A program made the translations under genes and the position numbers. The notes under the pieces were generated by a model. That model had not been told where the DNA came from and did no database searches. It saw only the letters and a list, made by a program, of their open reading frames with translations. Positions 7,993-16,296 of a stretch of DNA of 64,000 bases are shown piece after piece. The stretch is taken from NCBI GenBank assembly GCA_031359995.1, contig JANMAT010000075.1:62001-126000 (forward strand), given 5' to 3'. The stretch's first letter is position 1, and every line of letters begins with the position of its first letter. The stretch is from JANMAT01 sp031359995. GTDB lineage: Bacteria; Actinomycetota; Acidimicrobiia; Acidimicrobiales; Ilumatobacteraceae.

Positions 7993-9350
7993 GCTCGCCT
8001 GCCGTTCAGGTGGCGCACCGCGCACCGATCGCCGCCGGCCCGCCCGTGGCCGCCAAGGGCTTCCCCACACTGGTGCGCCCCAAGAACGGGCGCCCCCTCC
8101 TGCTGGCCGAGCCCGACGGCGGCCTCGAGCCCCTGCCCGACAAGATCCGCCGCTACGCGACCTGGTCGTGGATCTCGCTGCTGGTCTCCATCCTGCCGTG
8201 GTCGTTCACCCAGACCGGGCGCATCACCTTCATCAGCAAGCGCCCCGAGCAGGTGCTCGTGGTCTGCTCCCTCGGCGTCGCCTTCTACTTCGGCTACAAG
8301 GCCAACAGCCGGTTCAAGTTGGCCCACGCTTGGCCCGTGGTCCTGTACTCGGCCATGGCGGTCATCGCCCTCTTCCCGCCGCTCGGTGGGCGGGCGGGGT
8401 TGGGCAGCCTGTTCCGTGCCATCCGGTTCCTGCTGACGCTGGTGCTGCTTCTGCAACTGGTACCGATCTTCGCCCGTGACCGCTACATCCCGTTGCGGGG
8501 CCACTTCCTGGTCATGAAGATCACGGTCGTCTCCAGCCTCGTCAGCCTGGCCGTCGGCCGCGGTTTCGACGGCGAGGGCCGGCTCATCACCCAGCTGCCG
8601 GCGTTCCCGGCCCCCGGACTGGCCCAGTGGACGTCGCTGTTCTGCTTCCTGCTCATCTTCCTCATGCTGAACCGGGCGATCCCGGTCCGCAGCGGCATGG
8701 CCTGGTTGGCCGCCAGCGGCCTGTGCCTGTTCCTGAGCCACTCGCGCACCCCGCTGGTGGCCGGCGGTGCCGGCTTCGTGGCCGGGCTCGTGGCCATGTT
8801 CGTCTCGAGCCAGCGGGCCCGGCGGTTCGTCAGCTGGGTCATGTTCCTCGTGCCCGTGAGCGCGCTCATGTTCGGCCCCGCCGTGCAGGCGTGGTTCCTG
8901 CGCGGCCAGGACCAGTCGCAGATCAGCACGCTCACCGGTCGCACCAAGGCGTGGGCCAAGGTGTACTCGTTCCCCCGCGACGTCTACTCCCGGCTGTTCG
9001 GTGTGGGCCTGACCGACAAGTCGATCGAGGGTCTGCCCATCGACAGCGGCTACCTCAGCGTGTACCACGAGCAGGGTCGCGTCGGCGTGGCCATCATGAC
9101 GCTGATCTTCGTGGTGTACCTGGCCCGCATCCTGTCCCGGCGTCCGAGCGCGGCGCGGGCCATGGCCCTGTTCCTCGTGGTGTACGTGCTGATCGCGTCC
9201 TACACCGAGACCGGCATCGGCGACATGTCCGGGTACGTCCTGCACCTCGTGATGGCCATGGTGCTGGTGGTCGTGCCCGTCGTGACGCCGGCCGACGAAC
9301 CGGCCCCGCTCGGCCCGGCCGGCCCGAGCGCCGCGGGAGCGCGCGCATGA
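7989..9350 (+). CDS. Wzy-like O-antigen polymerase/ligase family membrane protein
   Basis: 453 aa with about 10-12 transmembrane helices. A Wzy_C/O-antigen-ligase-like feature is visible near the middle: RTPLVAGGAG after a run of helices, then a large outer loop (about residues 300-360) with GRTKAW and GVGLTDKSIEGLPIDSGYL, then further helices. The pattern of an Arg in a 'SHSRTP' motif and a 'G.G..' loop is typical of PF04932 proteins, which join lipid-linked repeats in the periplasm-equivalent space. Its neighbours (Wzz-like, Wzx-like and glycosyltransferases) complete a Wzx/Wzy-dependent set. The stop overlaps the next ATG (ATGA). Confidence 0.85.
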   Translation: MSSPAVQVAHRAPIAAGPPVAAKGFPTLVRPKNGRPLLLAEPDGGLEPLPDKIRRYATWSWISLLVSILPWSFTQTGRITFISKRPEQVLVVCSLGVAFYFGYKANSRFKLAHAWPVVLYSAMAVIALFPPLGGRAGLGSLFRAIRFLLTLVLLLQLVPIFARDRYIPLRGHFLVMKITVVSSLVSLAVGRGFDGEGRLITQLPAFPAPGLAQWTSLFCFLLIFLMLNRAIPVRSGMAWLAASGLCLFLSHSRTPLVAGGAGFVAGLVAMFVSSQRARRFVSWVMFLVPVSALMFGPAVQAWFLRGQDQSQISTLTGRTKAWAKVYSFPRDVYSRLFGVGLTDKSIEGLPIDSGYLSVYHEQGRVGVAIMTLIFVVYLARILSRRPSAARAMALFLVVYVLIASYTETGIGDMSGYVLHLVMAMVLVVVPVVTPADEPAPLGPAGPSAAGARA

Positions 9351-10624
9351 GGGTGCTGCTGATCCACAACTTCTACCGGTCGGGCGCGCCCAGCGGTGAG
9401 AACCGGGTGGTCGAGTGGGACGTCGAGCAGCTGCGGGGCCTCGGCCACGAGGTGGAGCTGTTCTCGGTGTCGAGCGACGAGATCGACGGCTACTCCAAGG
9501 TGGGCAACGCGCGGTTGCCCGGTCGCGTGATCTGGTCGCCCAGCTCGGCCAAGGCCCTGACCGCGGTGATCGAGCGCTTCCGGCCCGACGTGGCCCACCT
9601 CCACAACTCGTTCCCGCTGCTCAGCCCGTCGGTGATCGCCGCCGCCAAGAACGCGGGCGTGCCGGTGGTGGCCACGCTCCACAACTACCGCCTGCTGTGC
9701 GCCGGTGGTTCGTTCTTCCGTGACGGCCAGATCTGCCACGAGTGCCTGCCGCACAAAACGCTGCCGGGCATCCGGCACGGCTGCTACCGAGACTCCACCG
9801 CGGCCACCCTGCCGTTGTCGCTGGCCAACCTGGTCCACCGCCGGCGGTGGCGCAACGATGTCGACGTGCTCATCACGCTGTCGAATGCGCAGCGCCGCCT
9901 CTTCCTCGACGCCGGCTTCCCGGCCGACCGCACGTTCGTGAAGCCGAACTTCGTGTTCGACCGGCCCACGCGGTCGGCGTCCGACGTCGTGCAGCCCTAC
10001 GAGTTCTCCTACCTGGGCCGCCTGGCGCCCGAGAAGGGCATCGGCCTGCTCATGCAGGCCTGGGACCTGCTCCTGTCGGCCCGTCGCGAGCCTCTGCCGG
10101 CCCTGGTGATCGCCGGTGGCGGTCCCCTGGAGCCGCAGGTCGAAGAGTGGGCGGCCAGCCGCCCGAGCGTGCGCTTCGTCGGCCATCAGGACGCCGCCGG
10201 CTGTGCCCGCGTCACCAATCGCGCCCTGGCCAGTCTCGTGCCTTCGGTGTGGGAGGAGACGTTCGGACTGGTGGTCATCGAGGCCATGGCCGCCGGTGTG
10301 CCGGCGATCGCTCCCGCCCACGCATCCTTCCCCGACTTCATCCGCTCCGGCCACGACGGCGTGCTCGTCGCACCCCACTCGGCCCCCGCGCTGGCCGAGG
10401 CCATGGCCGGGCTGCTGGACCGACCCGAGCAGGCGCTCGCCATGGGCGGGAACGCCCGCCGGACCTATGAGGAGCGCTACCGGCCCGAGCCGGTGATGGC
10501 CCGCCTCATCGAGCTGTACGAGATCGCCCGCCGCCGTCGCACCGGCACGGCCACAGCATCCGCCCCCCATACTTCAGAGGGGGCGCCGAGCGCGCCCCTA
10601 CCTGCCGAAGACCCAACGAGGTAA
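9347..10624 (+). CDS. Family 4 glycosyltransferase (group 1)
   Basis: 425 aa from ATG 9347, which overlaps the previous stop. It has two Rossmann-like halves: an N-terminal acceptor domain (VLLIHNFY; HLHNSFPLLSP) and a C-terminal donor domain with FSYLGRLAPEKGI, the E-x7-E region ETFGLVVIEAMAAGVP (catalytic-type Glu residues) and a final helix. A small Cys/His cluster (CHECLP, then HGCY) in the N-terminal half is common in this subgroup. It is a retaining, GT-B-fold enzyme that probably adds one sugar to the lipid-linked repeat on the inner face of the membrane. The nucleotide sugar cannot be assigned. Confidence 0.9.
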   Translation: MRVLLIHNFYRSGAPSGENRVVEWDVEQLRGLGHEVELFSVSSDEIDGYSKVGNARLPGRVIWSPSSAKALTAVIERFRPDVAHLHNSFPLLSPSVIAAAKNAGVPVVATLHNYRLLCAGGSFFRDGQICHECLPHKTLPGIRHGCYRDSTAATLPLSLANLVHRRRWRNDVDVLITLSNAQRRLFLDAGFPADRTFVKPNFVFDRPTRSASDVVQPYEFSYLGRLAPEKGIGLLMQAWDLLLSARREPLPALVIAGGGPLEPQVEEWAASRPSVRFVGHQDAAGCARVTNRALASLVPSVWEETFGLVVIEAMAAGVPAIAPAHASFPDFIRSGHDGVLVAPHSAPALAEAMAGLLDRPEQALAMGGNARRTYEERYRPEPVMARLIELYEIARRRRTGTATASAPHTSEGAPSAPLPAEDPTR

Positions 10625-10627
10625 GCA

Positions 10628-12181
10628 GTGGAACGCGAAGAACTCGACGTACGGTCAGTGCTGTTGGCGATGCGCCGGCGTTGGCGCATCATGCTCATCG
10701 GCGTGATCGGCGGCATCCTGCTGGCCGGTCTGGTCACGATGCTGCTGCCCAAGACCTTCGCCACCCAGTCGAAGCTGAACCTGGGCCGCCGGCCCACGGG
10801 TCTGAACCCGACCGAGGTCATGCGCACCGAGGTGGCCCAGGCCAACCGGTCCGAGATGGCCCAGCGCGTCATCGACTCCCTCTCCCTGAACATCAGGGTC
10901 GAGGACATGCTGAAGAAGTACAAGGCGTCGTCGCTGACCGACGACATCCTGGTGTTCGACGTCGAGGGTCCCACGGCCGACGGCGCCGTCGAGCGGGCCG
11001 ACAAGTTCGCCGAGGAGTTCAAGACCATGCGCGCGGAGCGCATGGACGACGACCTGCGCACCGAGAACGGTGGCCGGGAGACCAAGGTCAAGGAGATCCA
11101 GGCCAAGATCGACGCCATCGACGGCGAGCTCCCGGGGGTGTCGAACAACATCACCCAGTACGACGCGCTGATCCGGCAGAAGACCGACCTCATCGGGCAG
11201 CAGACCACCGCCGAGTCCCGCATCGACGACGCCAAGACCGAAGTGGCGCTGGCCAAGAAGAACACCTACGTGCTGCAGGCCGCCCTCAAGCCCTCGGCGC
11301 CGATCAAGCCGAGCCTGCGCTTCAACCTGGTGCTCGGCCTGGCCGCCGGCCTGATGGTGGCGGGCACCTACGTGCTGATCAAGGACGTGCTGTCGGGCAA
11401 GCTCCGCACCCGTGACGCCATCGCCGAGGCGGTGGGCGCCCCGGTGCTGGCCGGGTTCAGCGCCGCCGGCAGCTCGGGTGCCAGCAAGTCGATCTCGTCG
11501 AAGGCGGTGTCCCGACCGGGTGCCCAGCTGATCCGCGCCGCGCGCGCCGTGGTGAACGAGCTGGGGCCCGACGCGTCACCCGACTCGCCGATCCTGATCG
11601 CGTCGGTCGAGGCCGATGGCGAGGCGGCTCTGCTCGCCCTCACCGTGGCCAACCTGTTGGCCGACCTCGGCCGCGGTTCGCTCATGCTGGCCGATGCCAG
11701 CATGTTCCACCCGCCGTTGCCCCGCCTGCTGCAGGCCGCGGGTGCGCTGCCCGAGGGCACCACCGTGTCGGGCGACGACGGCGACGTGGCCCGCTGCTAC
11801 ATGGCCGTGGACGGCCAGAGCGGTGCCCAGCAGTGGCAGCCCGTGGCCGCCCGTGCCGCCGCCGGCGACCTGGTGGGCCTGCTGTCCCCGTCCGACTCGA
11901 GCAAGCTCGGCTCCGATGCGCCCACCGTGGTGGCGTTCCTCGGCAGCTGGGAGGACCCCGACGAGGCCGCCGCCCTGCGCCTGTCGACCGAGCGCCTGCG
12001 GCCCCGTGCCGTGGTCGTGGTCGGCGCCGGTCGCTCCACCCATCCCACGATCTACCGCCACGTCGCCACGCTGTCGCGCTTCGGTGTGGTCGTGCAGGCC
12101 ACCGTGGTCGCCCAGCCCGATCGTTTCGACGTCACCACCGGTCGCCCCCAGCAGGCCAACGGCAACGTCTGGGGAGGCTGA
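10628..12181 (+). CDS. Wzz/YveK-like chain-length protein fused to a degenerate BY-kinase domain
   Basis: 517 aa from GTG 10628, with a GAGG Shine-Dalgarno about 7 bases upstream. Helix 1 (about residues 21-41) and helix 2 (about 233-252) bracket an outer region with a predicted coiled coil around 150-220, the Wzz plan. After helix 2 there is a domain laid out like the CpsD/Wzc tyrosine kinase (ILIASVEADGEAALLALTVANLLADLG, 26 residues apart from the helix end in the usual register, split here as ILIASVEADGEAALLALT then VANLLADLG). However, the Walker A position reads VEADGEAALL and lacks the Gly-Lys-Ser/Thr needed for nucleotide binding. There is no Tyr-rich tail. It probably controls polymer length as a scaffold without kinase activity. 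Confidence 0.82.
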   Translation: MEREELDVRSVLLAMRRRWRIMLIGVIGGILLAGLVTMLLPKTFATQSKLNLGRRPTGLNPTEVMRTEVAQANRSEMAQRVIDSLSLNIRVEDMLKKYKASSLTDDILVFDVEGPTADGAVERADKFAEEFKTMRAERMDDDLRTENGGRETKVKEIQAKIDAIDGELPGVSNNITQYDALIRQKTDLIGQQTTAESRIDDAKTEVALAKKNTYVLQAALKPSAPIKPSLRFNLVLGLAAGLMVAGTYVLIKDVLSGKLRTRDAIAEAVGAPVLAGFSAAGSSGASKSISSKAVSRPGAQLIRAARAVVNELGPDASPDSPILIASVEADGEAALLALTVANLLADLGRGSLMLADASMFHPPLPRLLQAAGALPEGTTVSGDDGDVARCYMAVDGQSGAQQWQPVAARAAAGDLVGLLSPSDSSKLGSDAPTVVAFLGSWEDPDEAAALRLSTERLRPRAVVVVGAGRSTHPTIYRHVATLSRFGVVVQATVVAQPDRFDVTTGRPQQANGNVWGG

Positions 12182-12188
12182 GGCCGCG

Positions 12189-13472
12189 ATGGCCTCAGGT
12201 GGCGACGGCCGCAGGAAGGTGCTGCTGACGTTCCTGGACCAGGGCGTCTCGTCGGGCACCAACTTCCTGCTCGTCGCCGTGGTCGGGCGCGAGCTCGGCT
12301 TCAGCGCCCTGGGCGCCTACACGCTGGTGCTCACCGTGTGGTTCGCCGTGCTCGGCGTGCATCGCGCCATCGTCGCCGAGCCGATCGTGATCGGCACCAA
12401 GTCGGGCAAGGCGGATGAGCGGCTGTTGCAGCGGGCGTTCTCGGCCGAGCTCATGCTCGGTCTGGTCCTCGGCATCGCCGTGGCCCTCGGGGCTCTCGTC
12501 ACCGTGGGCCTGGGCAAGAACGACATCGGGCGCACGCTGGCCGTGCTCGCCGTGATCCTCGTGCCGCTGCTGCTGCAGGACCTGTGGCGGTTCATGGCGT
12601 TCTTCGACGGCCGCCCCGACCGGGCCCTGGCCAACGACGCGGTGTTCGCCGCGGTGCAGATCTCGCTCACGGTGCTGCTGATCGTGATCCACGAGGAGAG
12701 CACTCCGCTGTTCGTCGCCGCGTGGGGTGCCGGCGCGGTCGCCGGCGCGGTGTACGGCTTCCGCCAGTTCGGCGTGCGGCCCCGCTTGCTGTCGGGATGG
12801 CGTCAGATCGGCGAGCACTGGGGCTTCTCCCGTTGGATGCTGGCCGACTTCGGCACGAGCTTCGGGGTCGACAACGTGTACCCGCTCATGGTGATCGCCC
12901 TGCTCGGCCAGCAGCAGTACGGCGTGCTCAGCGCGGCCACCCGGCTCATGGGTCCGGTGGCGGTGATCCTGCAGTCGGGCGGCAACCTCGGCGTGCCCGG
13001 AGGGTCGCGGGCGCTGCGCGAGCACGGAACGGCCGGCCTGCAACGGTTCTCCCGCAAGCTCAGCACCGGCATCGGCATCTGCGTGGCCGCGTATGCCGCC
13101 ATCGTGTTCGTGGCCGGTTCGTGGCTGCTGCGCACGGTCTTCGACAAGCCCGAGGCGGTCGGGTACGGCACGCTCATGCGTCTCGTGGCCGCCGGCTACG
13201 TCATCTGGAGCTTCGCGTTCGGTGCCGGCATCGCCTTGCGCGTGGTGCAGCAGACACGGCGGTTGTGGACGGCCCGCCTGCTCATCTCGGCGTGCTCGTT
13301 CGTGAGCGCGTTCGTGCTCGTGAAGCGGTTCGGCCTGAACGGGGCGGGGTGGACCGCGGTGGTCACCGCCGTCGTCGGTGTCGTGCTGGTGTCGCGGGTG
13401 TGGATGCGGGCGCGCGACGAGGTCGCCGCCGAGACGGCCGCGGTGCCACCGGCCACGCCCATCGCGTCCTGA
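12189..13472 (+). CDS. Wzx-like polysaccharide flippase (MOP superfamily)
   Basis: 427 aa from ATG 12189, with GAGG 5 bases upstream; longer in-frame readings run through the Wzz-like gene. About 12 hydrophobic helices span the protein, with an N-terminus (LLTFLDQGVSSGTNFLL) typical of the polysaccharide-transport branch of the MOP exporters. It would flip the undecaprenyl-linked repeat unit to the outer face for the Wzy-like polymerase. It lies 7 bases after the Wzz-like gene and is followed by a 257-base gap, so it probably ends the first transcription unit of the locus. Confidence 0.85.
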   Translation: MASGGDGRRKVLLTFLDQGVSSGTNFLLVAVVGRELGFSALGAYTLVLTVWFAVLGVHRAIVAEPIVIGTKSGKADERLLQRAFSAELMLGLVLGIAVALGALVTVGLGKNDIGRTLAVLAVILVPLLLQDLWRFMAFFDGRPDRALANDAVFAAVQISLTVLLIVIHEESTPLFVAAWGAGAVAGAVYGFRQFGVRPRLLSGWRQIGEHWGFSRWMLADFGTSFGVDNVYPLMVIALLGQQQYGVLSAATRLMGPVAVILQSGGNLGVPGGSRALREHGTAGLQRFSRKLSTGIGICVAAYAAIVFVAGSWLLRTVFDKPEAVGYGTLMRLVAAGYVIWSFAFGAGIALRVVQQTRRLWTARLLISACSFVSAFVLVKRFGLNGAGWTAVVTAVVGVVLVSRVWMRARDEVAAETAAVPPATPIAS

Positions 13473-13729
13473 CCGTTCACCGGCACCGGCGACGACCCGC
13501 GGTGGACGGGTGACGCTCCGCAGCGGGGTTCTGACCAGAAGATGACCACGTGCGTGCCGTTTGACCTGGTAGCTGGTTCGTTCGGCTCATACCGCGGTCG
13601 GTGGTGCCCTCATACGATGCAGTCGCATCAGGCGCCCTCTCGGAGCGCCAAGGGTCGATCGTCGGCGGACGACGTGAGCCCGGTGCGTGCTGCTCCCCCC
13701 CGCCACGCAACTCGAAAAGGGAATGCCTC
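13473..13729 (+). other. Intergenic region before the nucleotide-sugar dehydrogenase
   Basis: This 257-base gap separates the flippase from the dehydrogenase. It has a TTGACC (13561-13566) and a TACGAT (13613-13618) that resemble promoter hexamers but are not properly spaced from each other. A 63-codon frame from 13542 whose stop overlaps the dehydrogenase GTG has unlikely composition, so I did not call it. No hairpin terminator was found. Confidence 0.35.
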
Positions 13730-15055
13730 GTGAAGATCGCAGTGTTCGGCCTCGGCTACGTCGGAACCGTCTCGGCGGCCTGTTTGTCCGGTGACGACCG
13801 TCGGGTCGTGGGTGTCGACCCCGACCCCACCAAGGTGGGCATCATCGCGTCCGGCCGCAGCCCCGTCGTCGAGCCCGACATCGACGACGTCGTGCGCAAC
13901 GCGCGCGACCAGGGCTGGCTGACCGCCACCACCGACTCGGTCGAGGCCCTGCAGGGCGCCGACGTGGCCCTGCTGTGCGTCGGCACGCCGTCGCGCCTGA
14001 ACGGGTCCACCGACCTCAAGTACATCGAGCGGGCCTCGGCCGAGATCGGCGAGTACCTGCGCACCGCCGATCACCACCTGGTGGTCGTGGTGCGCTCCAC
14101 CGTGCCGCCGGGCACCGTCGAGGGTCTCGTCGCCACCACCCTGGCCAAGGAGTCGGGCAAGCAGGCGGGCGTCGACTTCTCGGTCGCCATGTGCCCCGAG
14201 TTCCTGCGCGAGGGCTCGAGCGTGAAGGACTTCTTCGAGCCGCCTTTCACCGTCATCGGGTCGCACGACGAGCGGGCCATCAAGATCCTGTCGGACCTGT
14301 TCTCGTTCATCCCGGCCGAGATCAACGTCGTGTCGGTGAACACGGCCGAAGCGCTGAAGTACGCGTGCAACGCGTTCCACGCCGTGAAGGTCAGCTTCGC
14401 CAACGAGCTCGGCCGCCTGTACGCCTCGCTCGGCATCGACAGCCGCGAGGTCATGGAGCTGTTCGTGAAGGACACGCGTCTGAACGTGTCGCGCGCCTAC
14501 CTGCGTCCCGGCTTCGCCTTCGGTGGGTCGTGCCTCCCCAAGGACCTGCGCTCGCTGCTCTACATGGCCCGCGCCAACTCGGTCGACGTGCCGTTGCTGG
14601 CCGGCACCATGAGCACGAACGACATCATCATCCGCAACCTGGTGAAGGAGCTGGCCAGCATGGGCACCCGCAAGGTCGCCCTGCTCGGCATCAGCTTCAA
14701 GCCCCAGACCGACGACCTGCGCGAGAGCCCCTACGTGGAGCTGGCCGAGGCGCTCGTGGGCAAGGGCTTCGACCTCACCGTGTACGACCCGATCGTGCGC
14801 CCCGAGAAGCTGTTCGGCGCCAACCTGGCCTACGTGCAGCACCACCTGCCGCACCTGCAGAAGCTGCTCGTGGACGACCCGGCCTCGGCCATGGTCGGCG
14901 CCGACGTGGTGCTGGCGGCCTCGCCCCACGCCGACGTGAAGGCGGCGCTGACCGCCAACCCGCCGGCGCTGCTGTTCGACCTGGTGGGATCGCTCGGCGA
15001 CGAGGTCGAGGCCAACCCCGGCTACCGTGGCATCTCCTGGTCGTTGACGAAGTGA
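13730..15055 (+). CDS. GDP-mannose / UDP-glucose 6-dehydrogenase family protein, AlgD-like
   Basis: 441 aa from GTG 13730 (AAAAGGGA about 8 bases upstream). The NAD-binding motif is FGLGYVG (residues 6-12). The catalytic Cys lies in FGGSCLPKDLRS, and by codon count it is Cys268, the same number as in Pseudomonas AlgD. The surrounding sequence (YLRPGFAFGGSCLPKD) is closer to the AlgD form than to typical Ugd. The enzyme oxidises a nucleotide hexose twice at C6 to the uronate, so the polymer probably contains a uronic acid, perhaps mannuronate. It starts a second run of tightly packed genes. The exact substrate (GDP-mannose or UDP-glucose) is not settled. Confidence 0.85.
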   Translation: MKIAVFGLGYVGTVSAACLSGDDRRVVGVDPDPTKVGIIASGRSPVVEPDIDDVVRNARDQGWLTATTDSVEALQGADVALLCVGTPSRLNGSTDLKYIERASAEIGEYLRTADHHLVVVVRSTVPPGTVEGLVATTLAKESGKQAGVDFSVAMCPEFLREGSSVKDFFEPPFTVIGSHDERAIKILSDLFSFIPAEINVVSVNTAEALKYACNAFHAVKVSFANELGRLYASLGIDSREVMELFVKDTRLNVSRAYLRPGFAFGGSCLPKDLRSLLYMARANSVDVPLLAGTMSTNDIIIRNLVKELASMGTRKVALLGISFKPQTDDLRESPYVELAEALVGKGFDLTVYDPIVRPEKLFGANLAYVQHHLPHLQKLLVDDPASAMVGADVVLAASPHADVKAALTANPPALLFDLVGSLGDEVEANPGYRGISWSLTK

Positions 15056-16293
15056 CGAGCCCTTCCGCCATGGCTTCCGAACGAACGCCGCGCAACAAGC
15101 GCGTGCTCATCATCGTGCAGAACCTGCCGGTCCCGTTCGACCGGCGCGTGTGGCTCGAGTGCCAGGCGCTGCGCTCCCAGGGCTACGGCGTGTCGGTCAT
15201 CTGCCCCAAGGGCAAGGGCGACCCGAAGTTCCACGAGATCGACGGCGTGCGCATCTACAAGTACGAGCCGGCGCCGATCACCACGAACACCGTCTCGTTC
15301 TGCTACGAGTTCGCCTACTGCTGGCTGATGACGGCCTGGCTGGCGGCGAAGGTGTTCGCCAAAGACGGCTTCAAGGTCATGCAGGCGTGCAACCCGCCCG
15401 ACACGTTCTTCGCCCTCGCGCTGTTCTTCAAGCCGCTCGGCGTGAAGTTCGTGTTCGACCAGCACGACCTGTGCCCCGAGCTGTTCGAGAGCAGGGGTGA
15501 CGACTACAACCGCAAGCTGCACAAGGCGCTGCTCCTGCTCGAGCGGGGCACGTACTTCATGGCGAACCACGTCATCTCGACCAACGAGAGCTACCGCTCG
15601 GTGGCCTTCCGCCGGGGCAAGAAGCAGCCCGACCAGGTCACCATCGTGCGCACCGGCCCCGACCCCGAGAAGCTGAAGCGCATCGAGGCCCACCCCGAGC
15701 ACCTCAAGGGCCACGACCACCTCGTGGTCTACATCGGCGTCATGGGCCCCCAGGACGGCGTCGACTACGCCCTGCGCTCCGTGCACCACTACGTCCACGT
15801 GATGGGCCGCACCGACACCCAGTTCACCTTCATCGGCAAGGGCGACGCCTTCGACGACCTGCAGCGTCTGGTGAGCGAGCTGAACATCGGCGCCCACGTG
15901 CACTTCACCGGCCGGGCCCCCGACGAGCTCGTCGCCGAGCTCATGTCGACCGCTGCCGTCGGCCTGTCGCCCGATCCGAAGAACCCGCTCAACGACGTCA
16001 GCACCATGAACAAGACCATGGAGTACATGGCCTACGAACTGCCCGTCGTGGCGTTCGATCTCGTCGAGACGAAGGTGTCGGCGCAGGACGCCGCCGTGTA
16101 CGTGGAGCCCAACGACACCACGAAGTACGCCGAGGCCATCGCGGAACTGATCGACGATCCCGAGCGCGGGCAGCTGATGGGCAAGCTCGGTCGCGAACGG
16201 GTGGAGCAGGTGCTGGCGTGGCCCAACTCGGCCCGCAACTACCTGACCGTGTATCGCGGGCTCCTGGGCGACGCGCCGGCGGGGAGGTCCTGA
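15052..16293 (+). CDS. Family 4 glycosyltransferase
   Basis: 413 aa if read from GTG 15052, which overlaps the dehydrogenase stop as GTGA; ATG 15070 is an equally possible start 6 codons later. The N-terminus (VLIIVQNLPVPFDRRVWLE) is the signature of a common exopolysaccharide group of GT4 enzymes. The donor half carries VVYIGVMGPQDGVD, GKGDAFDDL, HFTGRAPDE and, near the C-terminus, NKTMEYMAYELPVVAFD with the acidic residues that hold the nucleotide. It probably extends the lipid-linked repeat. It lies between the uronate-forming dehydrogenase and an asparagine synthase, a frequent arrangement. Confidence 0.9.
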   Translation: MTSPSAMASERTPRNKRVLIIVQNLPVPFDRRVWLECQALRSQGYGVSVICPKGKGDPKFHEIDGVRIYKYEPAPITTNTVSFCYEFAYCWLMTAWLAAKVFAKDGFKVMQACNPPDTFFALALFFKPLGVKFVFDQHDLCPELFESRGDDYNRKLHKALLLLERGTYFMANHVISTNESYRSVAFRRGKKQPDQVTIVRTGPDPEKLKRIEAHPEHLKGHDHLVVYIGVMGPQDGVDYALRSVHHYVHVMGRTDTQFTFIGKGDAFDDLQRLVSELNIGAHVHFTGRAPDELVAELMSTAAVGLSPDPKNPLNDVSTMNKTMEYMAYELPVVAFDLVETKVSAQDAAVYVEPNDTTKYAEAIAELIDDPERGQLMGKLGRERVEQVLAWPNSARNYLTVYRGLLGDAPAGRS

Positions 16294-16296
16294 ACC

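Noticed and set aside
13542..13733. A 63-codon frame ending in GTGA overlap with the nucleotide-sugar dehydrogenase
   Set aside because: Rich in Ser, Arg, His and Cys with no ribosome site; looks like chance. The overlap alone is not enough.
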